From NCBI RefSeq assembly GCF_030580955.1, contig NZ_JAUQON010000004.1:248001-312000 (forward strand): a stretch of DNA of 64,000 nt, written 5' to 3'. How positions within the stretch are numbered: position 1 is the first letter of the stretch; the number at the start of each line of letters is the position of its first letter. The DNA is from Hymenobacter convexus. GTDB lineage: Bacteria; Bacteroidota; Bacteroidia; Cytophagales; Hymenobacteraceae. Positions 1 to 9,274 of the stretch are shown here, in pieces. Made by a program: the position numbers and the translations under genes. The notes below the pieces were generated by a model. It did no database searches and was not told the origin of the DNA. It saw only the letters and a program-made list of their open reading frames with translations.

Positions 1-100
1 CAAATACAAAGGGGTTGACCCGGAAGTATTCGGTGGTATCGACACCAATTTTTACCCGCGTGCCCGCACCTTCACCCTCGGCCTCGCGCTCGGCATCTAA
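1..100 (+). CDS. SusC-family TonB-dependent receptor, C-terminal end only
   Basis: The window opens inside a reading frame that stops at 98-100 and ends in YPRARTFTLGLALGI. This is the usual last beta-strand of SusC/RagA-type outer-membrane receptors, with alternating hydrophobic residues and a short end. The family imports oligosaccharides or peptides with TonB energy. Only about 32 residues are visible, so the substrate cannot be guessed from this gene. The susD gene starts 12 bases downstream, which is the standard susC-susD order and supports the call. Confidence 0.8.
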   Translation, partial: KYKGVDPEVFGGIDTNFYPRARTFTLGLALGI

Positions 101-112
101 TTCCCACCACTC

Positions 113-1762
113 ATGAAACAAGTATTATTCCGGGGGCTGACGGCCCTCACGCTGAGCACGGCCCTGGTTAGCCTCAGCACCTCGTGCACCAAGGACCTGG
201 ACCAGACGCCGAAGTTCGAGCTCACGCCCGACAAGGTGTATGTGGGCCTGGCCGGCTACAAGCAGGTGCTCGCCAAGCTCTACGGCGGCTTCGCGCTCAC
301 CGGTCCTTCGGGCCCCGGCTCGGGCGACATTTCGGGCATCGACGCCGGTACTTCGGACTACATCCGCCAGTGGTGGAGCGCCCAGGAACTGACCACCGAC
401 GAGGCCGTGATTGCCTGGAACGACCCGGGCGTGCAGGAATGGCACCGCCTGAACTGGGATGCCAGCGACCCGCTGACCCGGGGCTTCTACAGCCGCCTGT
501 ACTACGAAATTGCCATCTGCAACGAGTTCCTGCGCGAAGCCACCGACGACAAGCTCAACAGCCGCCTGACCAGCGGCGAAGTGGAACAGGCCAAGCTTTT
601 CCGCGCCGAAGCCCGCTTCCTGCGCGCCGTGGCTTACTACCACGTCATCGACCTGTTTGGCAACGGACCGTTCGTGACGGAGCGTGACCCCGTAGGCGGC
701 CCGCTGCCGGTGTACAACACCCGCCAGCAGCTCTACAGCTTTGTGGAAAGCGAGCTGACGGCCCTGACCACCGACCTGGCGCCGGCCCGTAGCAACGAGT
801 ACGGCCGCGTCGACCAGGCTGCCGCCCACGGCTTCCTGGCCCGTCTCTACCTCAACGCCGCTGTGTACACCGGCACCCCGCAGTACGCCAAAGCCGCCAC
901 GGAGGCCAAAGCCGTAGTGGATGCCGGCTACACGCTGAGCACCACCGCAGCCTTGCCGGTAGCGTCGGCTTACGGCCGGCTGTTTTTGGCCGACAACAAC
1001 GTGACCCCTGCTAAAAACGAGATTGTGTGGCCCGTCATTTTTGATGTAAACAACGTGCAGAGCTACGGCGGCACCACGTTCCTCGTGAACGGGGCTACCG
1101 ATGGCGCCGATGCCGTGTGGCAGCGCCTGGTGGGCCAGACCACCGGCTGGGGCGGCATTCGCACCACCAGCGCCCTTTTCGATAAATTCTTCCTGGCTGG
1201 AGGCGACACCGCCAAGGACCGCCGGGGCCGTTTCTATACCCGCGGCCAGACCCTGGCCATCAACGACCTGAGCCAGTTCAAGCAAGGCCTGGGCGTGCTT
1301 AAGTACCGCAACGTCAACTCGGCCGGGGCCGCCCAGGGCGCTTCGCTGAACTTCGCCAGCGTGGACTTCCCCATGCTGCGCCTCGCCGACATGATGCTGG
1401 TGTATGCCGAAGCCGCCACCCGTGGCAGCGGCGACCGCACCATCGCGTTGAACTATGTGAACCAGATTCGTCGCCGTGCTTTCGGGTTGCCCATTGCCAC
1501 GCCCAGCGCCGTGGCCGACATCACCGATACCCAGATGACCACCGACTTCATCCTGGATGAGCGCGCACGCGAGTTGCACTGGGAAGGCACCCGCCGCACG
1601 GACCTTATCCGCTACGGCAAGTTTACGGATGCTACTTATGTGTGGCCCTGGAAAGGCGGCGTGGCTGCCGGCCAGGGCGTAGACCCCAAGTACCGCCTGT
1701 TTCCGCTGCCGGCGTCGGACCTGACGGCTAATCCCAACCTGCGGCAGAACCCCGGCTACTAA
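113..1762 (+). CDS. susD: RagB/SusD-family nutrient-uptake outer-membrane lipoprotein
   Basis: The 549-residue protein is a surface lipoprotein that caps a SusC channel and binds the glycan or other nutrient. The N-terminus is a lipoprotein signal with the lipid-attached Cys at residue 25 (LVSLSTSC). A helical TPR-like region follows, with the family stretch AKLFRAEARFLRAVAYYH near residue 165. The C-terminus has the SusD signature ILDERARELHWEGTRR and the typical LFPLP...NPNLRQNPGY tail. Length is normal for the family. It lies 12 bases after the receptor and before a SusE-like gene. The gene symbol is a family label; the substrate is unknown, although the linked GH13 amylase makes an alpha-glucan plausible. 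Confidence 0.95.
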   Translation: MKQVLFRGLTALTLSTALVSLSTSCTKDLDQTPKFELTPDKVYVGLAGYKQVLAKLYGGFALTGPSGPGSGDISGIDAGTSDYIRQWWSAQELTTDEAVIAWNDPGVQEWHRLNWDASDPLTRGFYSRLYYEIAICNEFLREATDDKLNSRLTSGEVEQAKLFRAEARFLRAVAYYHVIDLFGNGPFVTERDPVGGPLPVYNTRQQLYSFVESELTALTTDLAPARSNEYGRVDQAAAHGFLARLYLNAAVYTGTPQYAKAATEAKAVVDAGYTLSTTAALPVASAYGRLFLADNNVTPAKNEIVWPVIFDVNNVQSYGGTTFLVNGATDGADAVWQRLVGQTTGWGGIRTTSALFDKFFLAGGDTAKDRRGRFYTRGQTLAINDLSQFKQGLGVLKYRNVNSAGAAQGASLNFASVDFPMLRLADMMLVYAEAATRGSGDRTIALNYVNQIRRRAFGLPIATPSAVADITDTQMTTDFILDERARELHWEGTRRTDLIRYGKFTDATYVWPWKGGVAAGQGVDPKYRLFPLPASDLTANPNLRQNPGY

Positions 1763-1770
1763 AGCAATAT

Positions 1771-1799
1771 CCAGGGCGGTACGCAACGTATCGCCCTGG
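1771..1799 (+). other. Intra-operon hairpin between susD and susE
   Basis: An 8-base stem, CCAGGGCG (1771-1778) with CGCCCTGG (1792-1799), encloses a second small stem TACG/CGTA. No T-run follows, so it is not a classic terminator. It lies in the 147-base gap between susD and susE and could stabilise the upstream mRNA or lower expression of the downstream gene; that role is inferred. Confidence 0.5.
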
Positions 1800-1909
1800 T
1801 TAAGCCAGGTTTGAGCGGCCGAGAATTATTTCCCGCCGCCGACACTTTTGCTGGCCCGTCCCTGTTAGGCAGCCAGTTTTCGCTTTCATTCTAATATGAT
1901 ATTGTTCAC

Positions 1910-2734
1910 ATGAAAAATTTGCTTACTCAAGCCCTGGCCGTCGCCTTTGCCCTGACGAGCCTGGCTTCGTGCACCAAAGACGAGAACAAGGTGACCGTGG
2001 CTCCCTCGGGCACCCTGTCGCTGACGGCCTCGACCAATACGGTGGTGCTGACGCAGCTCAACGACGCCAACAACGCCATTACCTACAACTGGAACGCGGT
2101 GAACTTCTCGCTGAGCGGCACCGAGTACACTAAGGCCCCGGCCGTTACCTATCAGGTACAGATTGCTAAATCCGCCGACGGTTTTGGCTACCCGGCGGTG
2201 TTCGATGCCGGCGCCAACATGACGAAAACCATCACGGTGTACGACCTGAACAACGGCCTCAACGCCATTGGCATTGCTACCCAGACGCCCGTAGTGGTGT
2301 ACGCGCGGGTGGTAGCCGTGGTGGGCACCGATACCCACACGTTTGCTTCGGCTCCGGTAGCCCTTACGGCCACAGCTTATCCGGCCTGCGTGGCCCCCAA
2401 CAAAGACACCTGGGCCCTGGTGGGCCCCGCCGGCCTGGGCTGGCCCAGCGGGGGCGCCACCGAAGACGGCATTCCGATGACTTGGAACTGTGCCCTGCAA
2501 GCCTACACGGCACGCACAAACCTTAACGCGGGCGACTTTAAGTTCCGTCTGGACAAGGCTTGGTCTGTTAACCTTGGCGGGGCCGGTAACTTAACCCAGG
2601 GGGTGCCCCTGTCGCTCAATGGTGCCAATCTCACCATTGCCACCGCGGGCACGTACACCGTGAAGCTGACGGTGAATGGCGTAAATGGCGTGGGCACCGG
2701 CGTTACCGGCGGCACGGTGACGGTTACGCCCTAA
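1910..2734 (+). CDS. SusE/SusF-family outer-membrane lipoprotein
   Basis: The 274-residue protein has a lipoprotein signal with Cys at residue 21 (LTSLASC) followed by KDENKVTV. The N-terminal SusE-type Ig-like domain (about residues 28-125) contains the usual ITYNWNAVNFS and VTYQVQIAKSADGF pattern. The rest is beta-rich and ends in repeated Thr/Val strands, as in the C-terminal starch-binding-like modules of SusE/SusF. Such proteins hold polysaccharide at the cell surface beside SusC/D. It is the last gene of the sus operon and is followed by a strong terminator. Which glycan it binds cannot be told from sequence. Confidence 0.85.
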   Translation: MKNLLTQALAVAFALTSLASCTKDENKVTVAPSGTLSLTASTNTVVLTQLNDANNAITYNWNAVNFSLSGTEYTKAPAVTYQVQIAKSADGFGYPAVFDAGANMTKTITVYDLNNGLNAIGIATQTPVVVYARVVAVVGTDTHTFASAPVALTATAYPACVAPNKDTWALVGPAGLGWPSGGATEDGIPMTWNCALQAYTARTNLNAGDFKFRLDKAWSVNLGGAGNLTQGVPLSLNGANLTIATAGTYTVKLTVNGVNGVGTGVTGGTVTVTP

Positions 2735-2784
2735 TCCATTTGTTTTGCACCGGGCCGGAACGGCAAGCCGTTTCAGCACTGGTG

Positions 2785-2820
2785 AAAAGGGGCCGCTAGG
2801 TTGCTAGCGGCCCCTTTTTT
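2785..2820 (+). terminator. Rho-independent terminator after the sus operon
   Basis: A perfect 15-base stem (2785-2799 with 2804-2818) around a 4-base loop is GC-rich in the middle and ends in a T-run. It lies 50 bases after the susE stop. Confidence 0.92.
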
Positions 2821-2904
2821 ATATGTTCTGACCGGCCATTCCACCCCGGCGTTACCGAACTCCTTACTACTTTCGTTGTCCCTCCCAACACATTCCGTTT
2901 TTTT

Positions 2905-3753
2905 ATGATTCTAATTGCCGATGGCGGCTCCACCAAGTGCAGCTGGTGCCAGCTCGACGACGCCAATAACCGCGTTTACTTTAACACCGAAGGGTATAAC
3001 CCCGATTTTATTGATACGGCCGGCATCGTAGCTTCGCTGGAGAAGAACCTGCCCGACACGCTGCCGCGCGAACAGGTGAGCGACGTTTATTTCTACGGCG
3101 CGGGGGTATCGTCGGCCCAGAAGGCGGAGGTGATTGCTGGGGCGTTGCGCCAGCTGTTTCCCAACGCCAAAGCGCACGTGACGGAGGACCTGCTGGCCGC
3201 TGCCCGCGCCCTGCTGGGCCGCAAGCCGGGCTTTGCCGCCATTCTGGGCACGGGCACTAACTCGTGTCTGTACGATGGCGATAAAATCACCTACAACGTC
3301 GATTCGCTGGGCTATTTCCTGGGCGATGAGGGCTCGGGCTCGTTCTTCGGCAAGCGGCTGCTGCGCGACTACCTGCGCGGCCTGCTGCCCGACGGCCTGC
3401 AGGAGGCGCTGAAGGAGGAATACCACCTCGGCACGCGCAACGAGATTCTCGACCGGCTCTACAACCAGCCGCTGCCCAACCGCTTCCTGGCCAGCTTCGC
3501 CAAGTTTGCCTACGACCACAACAACGTGCCCTACTGCCGCGAAATCGTGCACGAAGGCTTCGAGGCGTTCTTCCAGAATCTGGTGCTGCATTACCCGCGC
3601 TACCAGGAGTACACCTTCAACTGCATCGGCTCGGTGGGCTACAACTTCCGCGACGTGCTGACGCAGGTTGCCAAAAGCCACGGCATGGAAGTGGGCAAAA
3701 TCATCCGCTCCCCCATTGATGATTTGGTGAGCTACCACGAGGAAAACCGGTAG
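2905..3753 (+). CDS. BadF/BadG/BcrA/BcrD-type ATPase, N-acetylglucosamine kinase-like
   Basis: The 282-residue protein belongs to the ASKHA sugar-kinase fold. The N-terminal phosphate-1 motif is IADGGSTKCSW (residues 4-14). The second phosphate motif is ILGTGTNSCLYDG, and GYFLGDEGSGSFFG matches the GlcNAc/glucosamine kinase subgroup. It would phosphorylate an amino sugar with ATP in the cytoplasm, feeding cell-wall recycling or catabolism. The gene stands alone between terminators. A near-consensus -7 element (TActTTCG) lies about 35 bases upstream of the start. Annotation as a GlcNAc kinase rests on family resemblance; the exact sugar is not proven. Confidence 0.85.
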   Translation: MILIADGGSTKCSWCQLDDANNRVYFNTEGYNPDFIDTAGIVASLEKNLPDTLPREQVSDVYFYGAGVSSAQKAEVIAGALRQLFPNAKAHVTEDLLAAARALLGRKPGFAAILGTGTNSCLYDGDKITYNVDSLGYFLGDEGSGSFFGKRLLRDYLRGLLPDGLQEALKEEYHLGTRNEILDRLYNQPLPNRFLASFAKFAYDHNNVPYCREIVHEGFEAFFQNLVLHYPRYQEYTFNCIGSVGYNFRDVLTQVAKSHGMEVGKIIRSPIDDLVSYHEENR

Positions 3754-3778
3754 TCCAGCTTTGCTTGTTACCCCAAAT

Positions 3779-3812
3779 AAAAAGGCCGCTTCTTTGCAGA
3801 AGCGGCCTTTTT
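3779..3812. terminator. Bidirectional terminator between convergent genes
   Basis: A 15-base stem (3779-3793 with 3798-3812) around TTGC has A-rich and T-rich ends on both strands. It serves the kinase on the plus strand and the amylase on the minus strand. Confidence 0.92.
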
Positions 3813-3829
3813 ATTTGACTTGAATTTAG

Positions 3830-6700
3830 TTAGTGCTGCACCACCAACCGGATGGTTTGGGTGAACTGGCCGGTTTGCAGGCGTACGAGGTACACGCCCG
3901 CGGCCAGACCATTGATGGGCAGGCTCAGGCTGTGCGGGCCGGCCGACTGCGGCACGCCCGTGGCTAGGGTGCGCACGGTGGCGCCCAGCACGTTTTGCAC
4001 GGTGAGGGTGACGGCGGCGGGCGTGGGCAGCTCGTAGTTCACCAGCGTGGTGCTGGTGGCGGGGTTGGGCGCGGCACTGAGTTGCAGGGCCGTGGTGGCC
4101 TGGGCGCGGGTGGCCAGCAGCGTGGCCCGGCGGATGCGGCGCGAGGTGTACACGGCGTAGGCACCGGGCTGCAGGGTAAGCAACGCGTTCACATTGCTGA
4201 CGGTGATGCTGTCGCCGGTGAGGTAGTTGTACCACTTGCCGGTGCTCTGGAAGGCGGGGTCCACGGTGGTCGAAACCACGTCGAAGTTGCCCACGATGGT
4301 CACCTTGGTGTTGGCGTCGCTCAGGTGGATGGTTTTGCCGGCCCCGGCCAGCGACTGCGTGTAGCTGGTGGGGTTCTCAAACACAGGCTCCTTCTTCTTG
4401 AGGTTGATGAGGGCGCGCTGCACCTCGAAGAGCTGGCGGCGGTTGGCGTTCTGGTAGTAGGGCCACACGTCGGGCTTGGCGCTCAGTTTGCACTGGTCGT
4501 TGGGGTAGGGCGTGGGCACGGTGCCGTTGGAGCACATGAAGATGGACTTGTCGTAGCCCAGCTCACCGAACTGCCACACCATTTTGGGGCCGGGCACGGT
4601 GAAGAAGAAGGCCGATGCCAGCTCGATACGGGCCAGGGCGGTATTGAGGTCGCGGGTGCTGTAGGAGCCCGAAGAGTTGCCAAAGGTGAGGTTTTTGTAC
4701 ATCAGGCGCTCCTCGTCGTGGCTTTCCATGTAAGTCACCAGATTGGGGCTGTTCCAGCCGCGGCCACCCTGGGCGGTGCTGCCATAGTAACCGTAGCTGA
4801 AGTTGGAGCCCGACAGGTAGCCCATGGTGGCCTCGTTGTAGTTGTTCACGGCATTGCCCCAAATCATGAAGCCGCTGTTGGCCAGGGCTAGGGCTTCGCT
4901 GTTTTCGGGGAAGTGCTCCAGGATGGGATACATCGTGGCGTCAACGCCAATCATGTGCTGGTAGTAATCGAGCCAGATATTGATGCGCGACTGGTCGTAG
5001 TTACCGTAGGTGCTGGTGGTGCTGACGCGCTGCGTAAAGCCGCCGGCTAGGTCGAAGCGGTAGCCGTCCACCTTGTATTCCTGCAGCCAGAACGTCATCA
5101 CCTGCTTTGAGAAGTACTTGGTGAAGGCGCTTTCGTGGTTCAGGTCGTTGTACACGCTGTAGGGGTGCGGGGCCGACTGGTTGAACCAGGGGTTGCTGGC
5201 CGACGGGTTGCCGTTGGCATCGGCATAGAGCTGCACCATCGGGCTTTGGCCGGTGGAGTGGTTCAGCACCACGTCCAGAATCACGGCAATGCCGCGACGG
5301 TGGCACTCGTCGATGAGCTGCTTGAGCGCGGTTTTGGTGCCGTAGTATTTGTCGGGCGCGAAGTAGAAATCGGGGCTGTAGCCCCAGTTGTCGTTGCCGT
5401 CGAACTCGTTGATGGGCATCAGCTCAATGGCGTTGACGCCGAGACGCGAGATGTAGGTCAGCGTGTCGCGCAGGCGCTGGAAGTCGTGGCTGGTCGAGAG
5501 GAAGTCGCGCAGGTGCAGCTCGTAAATCACCAAATCGGCGCGGCTGGGGCGCTGGAAGGTGGGCGTGCCCCACACGTAGGGCGTCTGGTTGGTTTGCAGC
5601 ACCGACACGATGCCCGTGGTCGAGCCCGTGGGGTACGCTTTCAGGCCGGGGTAAGTCAAAGCCGGAATGAACCGGTCGTCGTTCGGGTCGAGGATTTTCT
5701 CGCAGTACGGGTCGGCCACGCGCAACGTGCCGTCCACCAGGTACTGGTAGGCGTATTCGCGGCCCGGCGTCAGGCCGTTGATTTGCACCCACCAGCGGTT
5801 GCCGTCGGGCGTCTGGTTCATGAAGGCCGAGTTGAGCGTCTGCCAGTTATTGAACTCGCCGATGGCGTACACGAACTGCTTGTTGGGCGCCGTCAGGTTC
5901 AGAATTACCGAAGTCCCGCCGTTCAGATAGGTGATGCCATCCTTGGCACCGGCCGGCAGCGCCGCCACCGTCACCGTCGGGCGCACCACGAAAATGATGG
6001 AGTCGACCGCCGTCGAGGTGCCGCTGGTGGCCGTGAAGCGCACCACGTTGCGGCCCGTCTGGCCGATGGTGATGTTGCTGGTCAGCGTAGTGGCGCTGGC
6101 CTGCGTGGCGACCTGCGTGCCGTTGAGGCTAAAGGCCAGGCTGGCCGACGCCGAGGCCGCGCCGGTCACGCTCACCTGCGTATTGAGGCTCACAAACAAC
6201 GGGTTGCCATTGGCCCCGGGCGACGGGCTGGTGATGCGCGCCGAAAGCGCCGCCTGAGCGGCATCGACGAAAATGTCGCCGCCGCCGGTGGCGCGGCCCA
6301 CGAGGGAGCCGTCGGCATTCTTGAATATCATGCCCAGACGCAGCAGCGTTTCGGCCGCCGGGATGGGATAATACGTCCGGGGCGTGATGGTGATGCGGTA
6401 GAGGTTGGGGTTGGTGGCGTCGCGCGTCATCAGGGCCGTGGGGTCGGCCGCGCCGAAGCTGGGGCTGTGCACGTTGCGCCAGTTGGTGTTGCTGGAGCTC
6501 AGGTTGGTGACGGTGCCAGTCCAGATGTAGACGTTGCCGGTAAAGTTGTTGAGCGCGCCGTTGCCCTGGGAGGCGTCGAAGGTGATGGTGACCGGGGTGG
6601 TGTCGGTGAAGAAGACCGGCGAGGTGGTAACCACCTGGGCCTGCACCGTCCAGGCCAGCAGGCTCAGCAGCAGGGTGGTAATTCGGGTAAATGTTTGCAT
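3830..6700 (-). CDS. Secreted GH13 alpha-amylase-family protein with T9SS sorting domain
   Basis: The start at 6700 is chosen because it gives a clean signal peptide (MQTFTRITTLLLSLLAWTVQAQ), leaving 956 residues. Beta-sandwich modules fill roughly residues 25-270. A CBM48-like module follows with FVYAIGEFNNWQ. The catalytic barrel has all GH13 regions: VILDVVLNHS (I), VDGYRFDLAGG with the nucleophile Asp (II), ILEHFPE with the acid Glu (III) and ESHDEERL (IV). The C-terminal 80 residues (APNPATSTTLVNYELP to LVRLQTGQFTQTIRLVVQH) are a type A T9SS sorting domain, so the enzyme should be exported and held at the surface. Next to the sus operon it likely degrades starch-like glucans. Confidence 0.93.
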   Translation of the reverse strand: MQTFTRITTLLLSLLAWTVQAQVVTTSPVFFTDTTPVTITFDASQGNGALNNFTGNVYIWTGTVTNLSSSNTNWRNVHSPSFGAADPTALMTRDATNPNLYRITITPRTYYPIPAAETLLRLGMIFKNADGSLVGRATGGGDIFVDAAQAALSARITSPSPGANGNPLFVSLNTQVSVTGAASASASLAFSLNGTQVATQASATTLTSNITIGQTGRNVVRFTATSGTSTAVDSIIFVVRPTVTVAALPAGAKDGITYLNGGTSVILNLTAPNKQFVYAIGEFNNWQTLNSAFMNQTPDGNRWWVQINGLTPGREYAYQYLVDGTLRVADPYCEKILDPNDDRFIPALTYPGLKAYPTGSTTGIVSVLQTNQTPYVWGTPTFQRPSRADLVIYELHLRDFLSTSHDFQRLRDTLTYISRLGVNAIELMPINEFDGNDNWGYSPDFYFAPDKYYGTKTALKQLIDECHRRGIAVILDVVLNHSTGQSPMVQLYADANGNPSASNPWFNQSAPHPYSVYNDLNHESAFTKYFSKQVMTFWLQEYKVDGYRFDLAGGFTQRVSTTSTYGNYDQSRINIWLDYYQHMIGVDATMYPILEHFPENSEALALANSGFMIWGNAVNNYNEATMGYLSGSNFSYGYYGSTAQGGRGWNSPNLVTYMESHDEERLMYKNLTFGNSSGSYSTRDLNTALARIELASAFFFTVPGPKMVWQFGELGYDKSIFMCSNGTVPTPYPNDQCKLSAKPDVWPYYQNANRRQLFEVQRALINLKKKEPVFENPTSYTQSLAGAGKTIHLSDANTKVTIVGNFDVVSTTVDPAFQSTGKWYNYLTGDSITVSNVNALLTLQPGAYAVYTSRRIRRATLLATRAQATTALQLSAAPNPATSTTLVNYELPTPAAVTLTVQNVLGATVRTLATGVPQSAGPHSLSLPINGLAAGVYLVRLQTGQFTQTIRLVVQH

Positions 6701-6798
6701 TGGGAATTTTTGGTGGGATGGATGAAGGACCGACGCCTGCTTGCGCAAACGATAGCGCAAGATACGCACCGGCCGCGGAGTGAGCGCGGCGGCCGGCC

Positions 6799-6807
6799 TA
6801 CCTTTGC
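6799..6807 (+). promoter_or_regulatory. Bacteroidota -7 promoter element
   Basis: TACCTTTGC matches the TAnnTTTG consensus exactly. It lies 17 bases before the ATG at 6825. It also rules out an upstream in-frame start at 6780, which would precede the transcript. Confidence 0.7.
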
Positions 6808-6824
6808 GGACTATAAGTGTCGCT

Positions 6825-7811
6825 ATGAAGTTTGTTGGCCGCTTTTTTGTTCCCTTGCGGCGCTGGTGCCCAGCCGTTTTTCTGGCCGGCCTTTTCGTCG
6901 CCGCCGGGGCCGGGGCCGAAGCTCAGGTGGCCCAGCGGCCCGACAGTGTTTCGCAGGTGGCTCCCACAGCTTCACTTTCAGCCTACCCGCTCGATTCGGC
7001 AGCCCGGCGCCGGCGCCGCCTGCGGCTGGTGGTGGGCGGCTCGGCCCTGAGCTACGGCGTGCTCTACACGGGCCTCACCACCGCCTGGTACACCGGTGAG
7101 CGGGTGCCGCTGCACTGGTTCAACGACCTGCCCGAGTGGCAGCAGCTCGACAAGTGCGGGCACTTCTGGGGTGCCTTCCAGGAAAGCCGCGGCGCTGTCG
7201 ACATGCTGCGCTGGGCCGGCCTGAGCGAGAAAAAAGCCATCTGGTACGGCTCCTTCGTGGGGTTTGTAGTGCAAAGCCCCATCGAGCTTCTCGACGGCTT
7301 CGACCCGGCCTACGGCGCCTCGGCCACCGATTTGGCGGCCAACTTCCTGGGGTCGTCGGCGCTGCTGGCCCAGCAGCTGGCCTGGCACGACATCCGCATC
7401 ATGCCCAAATGGTCGTTTCACCTCACCAGCTACGCCCCGCAGCGGCCCAACGTGCTGGGCAAAACCGTGGTGGAGCGCTGGCTGAAGGACTACAACGGCC
7501 AAACCTACTGGCTCTGCACCGACGTGGGCGCGTTTCTGAAAGCCGGCAACCGCTGGCCGCGCTGGCTGCAGCCGGCCCTCGGCTACGGCGGCCAAGACAT
7601 GGTGTACAACGACGACGGCACCAACGCGGCGGCCGGCCTGCGCCCCTACCGCCAGTTCTACCTGTCGGTCGACATCGACCTGCGCCGCATCCCGACCCGC
7701 AGTTCGGTGCTGAAAAAGGTGTTTTACACGCTCAGCATCTTCCACCTGCCCGCCCCGGCCCTGGAGTACAACCCGCGCAACGGTTTTGGCTTCCACGGGC
7801 TCTATATGTAG
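6825..7811 (+). CDS. DUF2279 family protein, probably envelope-associated
   Basis: The start at 6825 follows the -7 element and gives 328 residues. The first 35 residues form a signal or anchor with a positively charged start, a hydrophobic stretch (VFLAGLFVAAGAGAEA) and an AQ cleavage region. The DUF2279 hallmark WFNDLPEWQQLDKCGHFW lies near residue 93. Glycine- and aromatic-rich segments follow, with hydrophobic helices such as GFVVQSPIELLDGF. DUF2279 members are conserved in Bacteroidota and have no established function. The gene is monocistronic and divergent from the amylase. Confidence 0.85.
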   Translation: MKFVGRFFVPLRRWCPAVFLAGLFVAAGAGAEAQVAQRPDSVSQVAPTASLSAYPLDSAARRRRRLRLVVGGSALSYGVLYTGLTTAWYTGERVPLHWFNDLPEWQQLDKCGHFWGAFQESRGAVDMLRWAGLSEKKAIWYGSFVGFVVQSPIELLDGFDPAYGASATDLAANFLGSSALLAQQLAWHDIRIMPKWSFHLTSYAPQRPNVLGKTVVERWLKDYNGQTYWLCTDVGAFLKAGNRWPRWLQPALGYGGQDMVYNDDGTNAAAGLRPYRQFYLSVDIDLRRIPTRSSVLKKVFYTLSIFHLPAPALEYNPRNGFGFHGLYM

Positions 7812-7934
7812 CGCAAACGAATAGGTCGCGCTACGGGCCGCCTGATGGGCTTACTTTTGACGAATCCGTCCGGGCAGGGCCGCAGTTTCGTATTTCCCTG
7901 AGAACCGCGCCGCCCGGCGCAAACCTGTAGCATT

Positions 7935-9170
7935 ATGAACGTAGGAGACAGAGTCCGGCTATTGACCGGCACCGAAGAAGGCATTGTCACCCGCCTGCTC
8001 GACAGCGAGCTGGTGGAAGTGGCCATCGACAACGATTTCACCATTCCCGTGCTCCGGCGCGAGGTGGTGGTGGTAGCCCACGAAGAAGGCAAGAACTTCG
8101 ACCGCGCCGCCCCCGATTTGGGCCCCGGCCAAGCGCCTGGCCGCAACGCCAACGCCAGCAAGAAAGACAAAACCAAGCGCCCGGGCCAGTCGCCCGCCGG
8201 CCCGCCTCGTCCCGCCCAACCGTCGCTGCAGGAAGCGCTGGCCGCGGCTGCTTCCAGCGGCGCCGGTATGGCCAAGCCGGCCGGCATCGTGCCCGGCGCG
8301 GCCACCGGGGGCGCCAAACAGCCCGCCGCGGCCAAGGGCCTGTTTCTGGCCCTGGTGCACCAGTCGCCTGAGTTACTGGGCGTCACGCTCATCAACAATA
8401 CCGAGGCTGATGTGCTGTTCACCTACGGCGAAGAAACCAGCGCCCGCCCCTACCGCGCCCTGGCCGCCGACAAGCTAGGCCCCAAGGCCAGCACCAAGCC
8501 GCTCTCCTTCCTGCATCTGAAGGATTTTGAAACTTGGCCGGCCGTAGTGTTTCAGCTGCTGCCTACCCGGCTGAATGGCGACGCGGCCTACGAGCTGCTC
8601 ACCAAGCGCCAGGCGTTCAAGGCCAGCACCTTCTACGGTAGCCAGAAGCCCGCGCCGGTGATTGGCAAGGATGCCTACCTTTTTCAGCTGGATGAGAAAG
8701 CCGCCGCCGCCATTGCCCCCGAAGTACTGGCCCAGGAAGCTTCGGCCCCTGCTCCCACCGCCCCGGCCAAACCGGCGGGCGTGGATGCCGCCGCCCTCAA
8801 AGCTCAGTTGTCGGGCGATGCGCCGGCCAAGCCGGCGGCCGTGGTGGCGGCTGCCGCGCCGGCTCCGGCCGCGCCCGTGGTGGCCCCGCCGCACGAGGTC
8901 GATTTGCACCTCGAAGCGCTACGGCCCGACAGCAAGGAGGAACTCAGCAACACGGCCATTTTGCGCCTGCAATTGGATGCGTTTGAGGATGCGCTGAGCC
9001 GCGCCCTGGCCACCAACATGCACGAAATCGTGTTCATTCACGGCATGGGCAACGGGGTGCTGCGCAAGGAAATTCACCGCCAGCTGAGCCGCAACAAGGA
9101 CATCAAGTTCTTCGAGGACGCCCGCAAGGAGAAGTTCGGCTTCGGGGCCACGCTGGTGCGGCTGAAATAG
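7935..9170 (+). CDS. DUF2027 / Smr-domain protein
   Basis: The 411-residue protein has three parts. Residues 1-50 (MNVGDRVRLLTGTEEGIVTR...) are the DUF2027 N-terminal SH3-like piece. Residues 55-125 are a Lys/Pro/Ala-rich linker, followed by a beta-rich DUF2027 core and a second Ala/Pro linker. The last 90 residues are a small MutS-related (Smr) domain with VDLHLEALRP and IVFIHGMGNGVLRKEIHRQL. Smr domains are nucleic-acid-binding or nicking modules; the H-G-x-G loop is intact. The role in these bacteria is unknown, and ribosome or DNA quality control is only a family-based guess. A terminator-like hairpin follows. Confidence 0.88.
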   Translation: MNVGDRVRLLTGTEEGIVTRLLDSELVEVAIDNDFTIPVLRREVVVVAHEEGKNFDRAAPDLGPGQAPGRNANASKKDKTKRPGQSPAGPPRPAQPSLQEALAAAASSGAGMAKPAGIVPGAATGGAKQPAAAKGLFLALVHQSPELLGVTLINNTEADVLFTYGEETSARPYRALAADKLGPKASTKPLSFLHLKDFETWPAVVFQLLPTRLNGDAAYELLTKRQAFKASTFYGSQKPAPVIGKDAYLFQLDEKAAAAIAPEVLAQEASAPAPTAPAKPAGVDAAALKAQLSGDAPAKPAAVVAAAAPAPAAPVVAPPHEVDLHLEALRPDSKEELSNTAILRLQLDAFEDALSRALATNMHEIVFIHGMGNGVLRKEIHRQLSRNKDIKFFEDARKEKFGFGATLVRLK

Positions 9171-9193
9171 CGGCCTGGGCCGGCCGAAAGTTC

Positions 9194-9244
9194 ACAAAAA
9201 CGTCCGTCATCCTTCGCTGTGCTCGGGATGACGGACGTTTTTGT
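9194..9244. repeat. Short palindromic element, 19-base perfect arms, terminator-like
   Basis: Arms 9194-9212 and 9226-9244 are perfect complements around the loop TTCGCTGTGCTCG, and the 3' side ends in a T-run. The core GTCATCC...GGATGAC and the CTTCGCTG loop relate it to the GTCAT-type repeats found elsewhere in this window. It probably ends transcription of the Smr gene. Confidence 0.8.
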
Positions 9245-9274
9245 GTTCAGCCCCCCGCTCCGCGCCGAAAAACA

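Noticed and set aside
125..1786. Long minus-strand frame opposite susD
   Set aside because: It is the antisense shadow of a clear SusD gene; its translation is His/Val/Gly-rich with no family motif.
5135..7099. Long plus-strand frame opposite the amylase
   Set aside because: High GC keeps the antisense frame open; the GH13 motifs are all on the minus strand.
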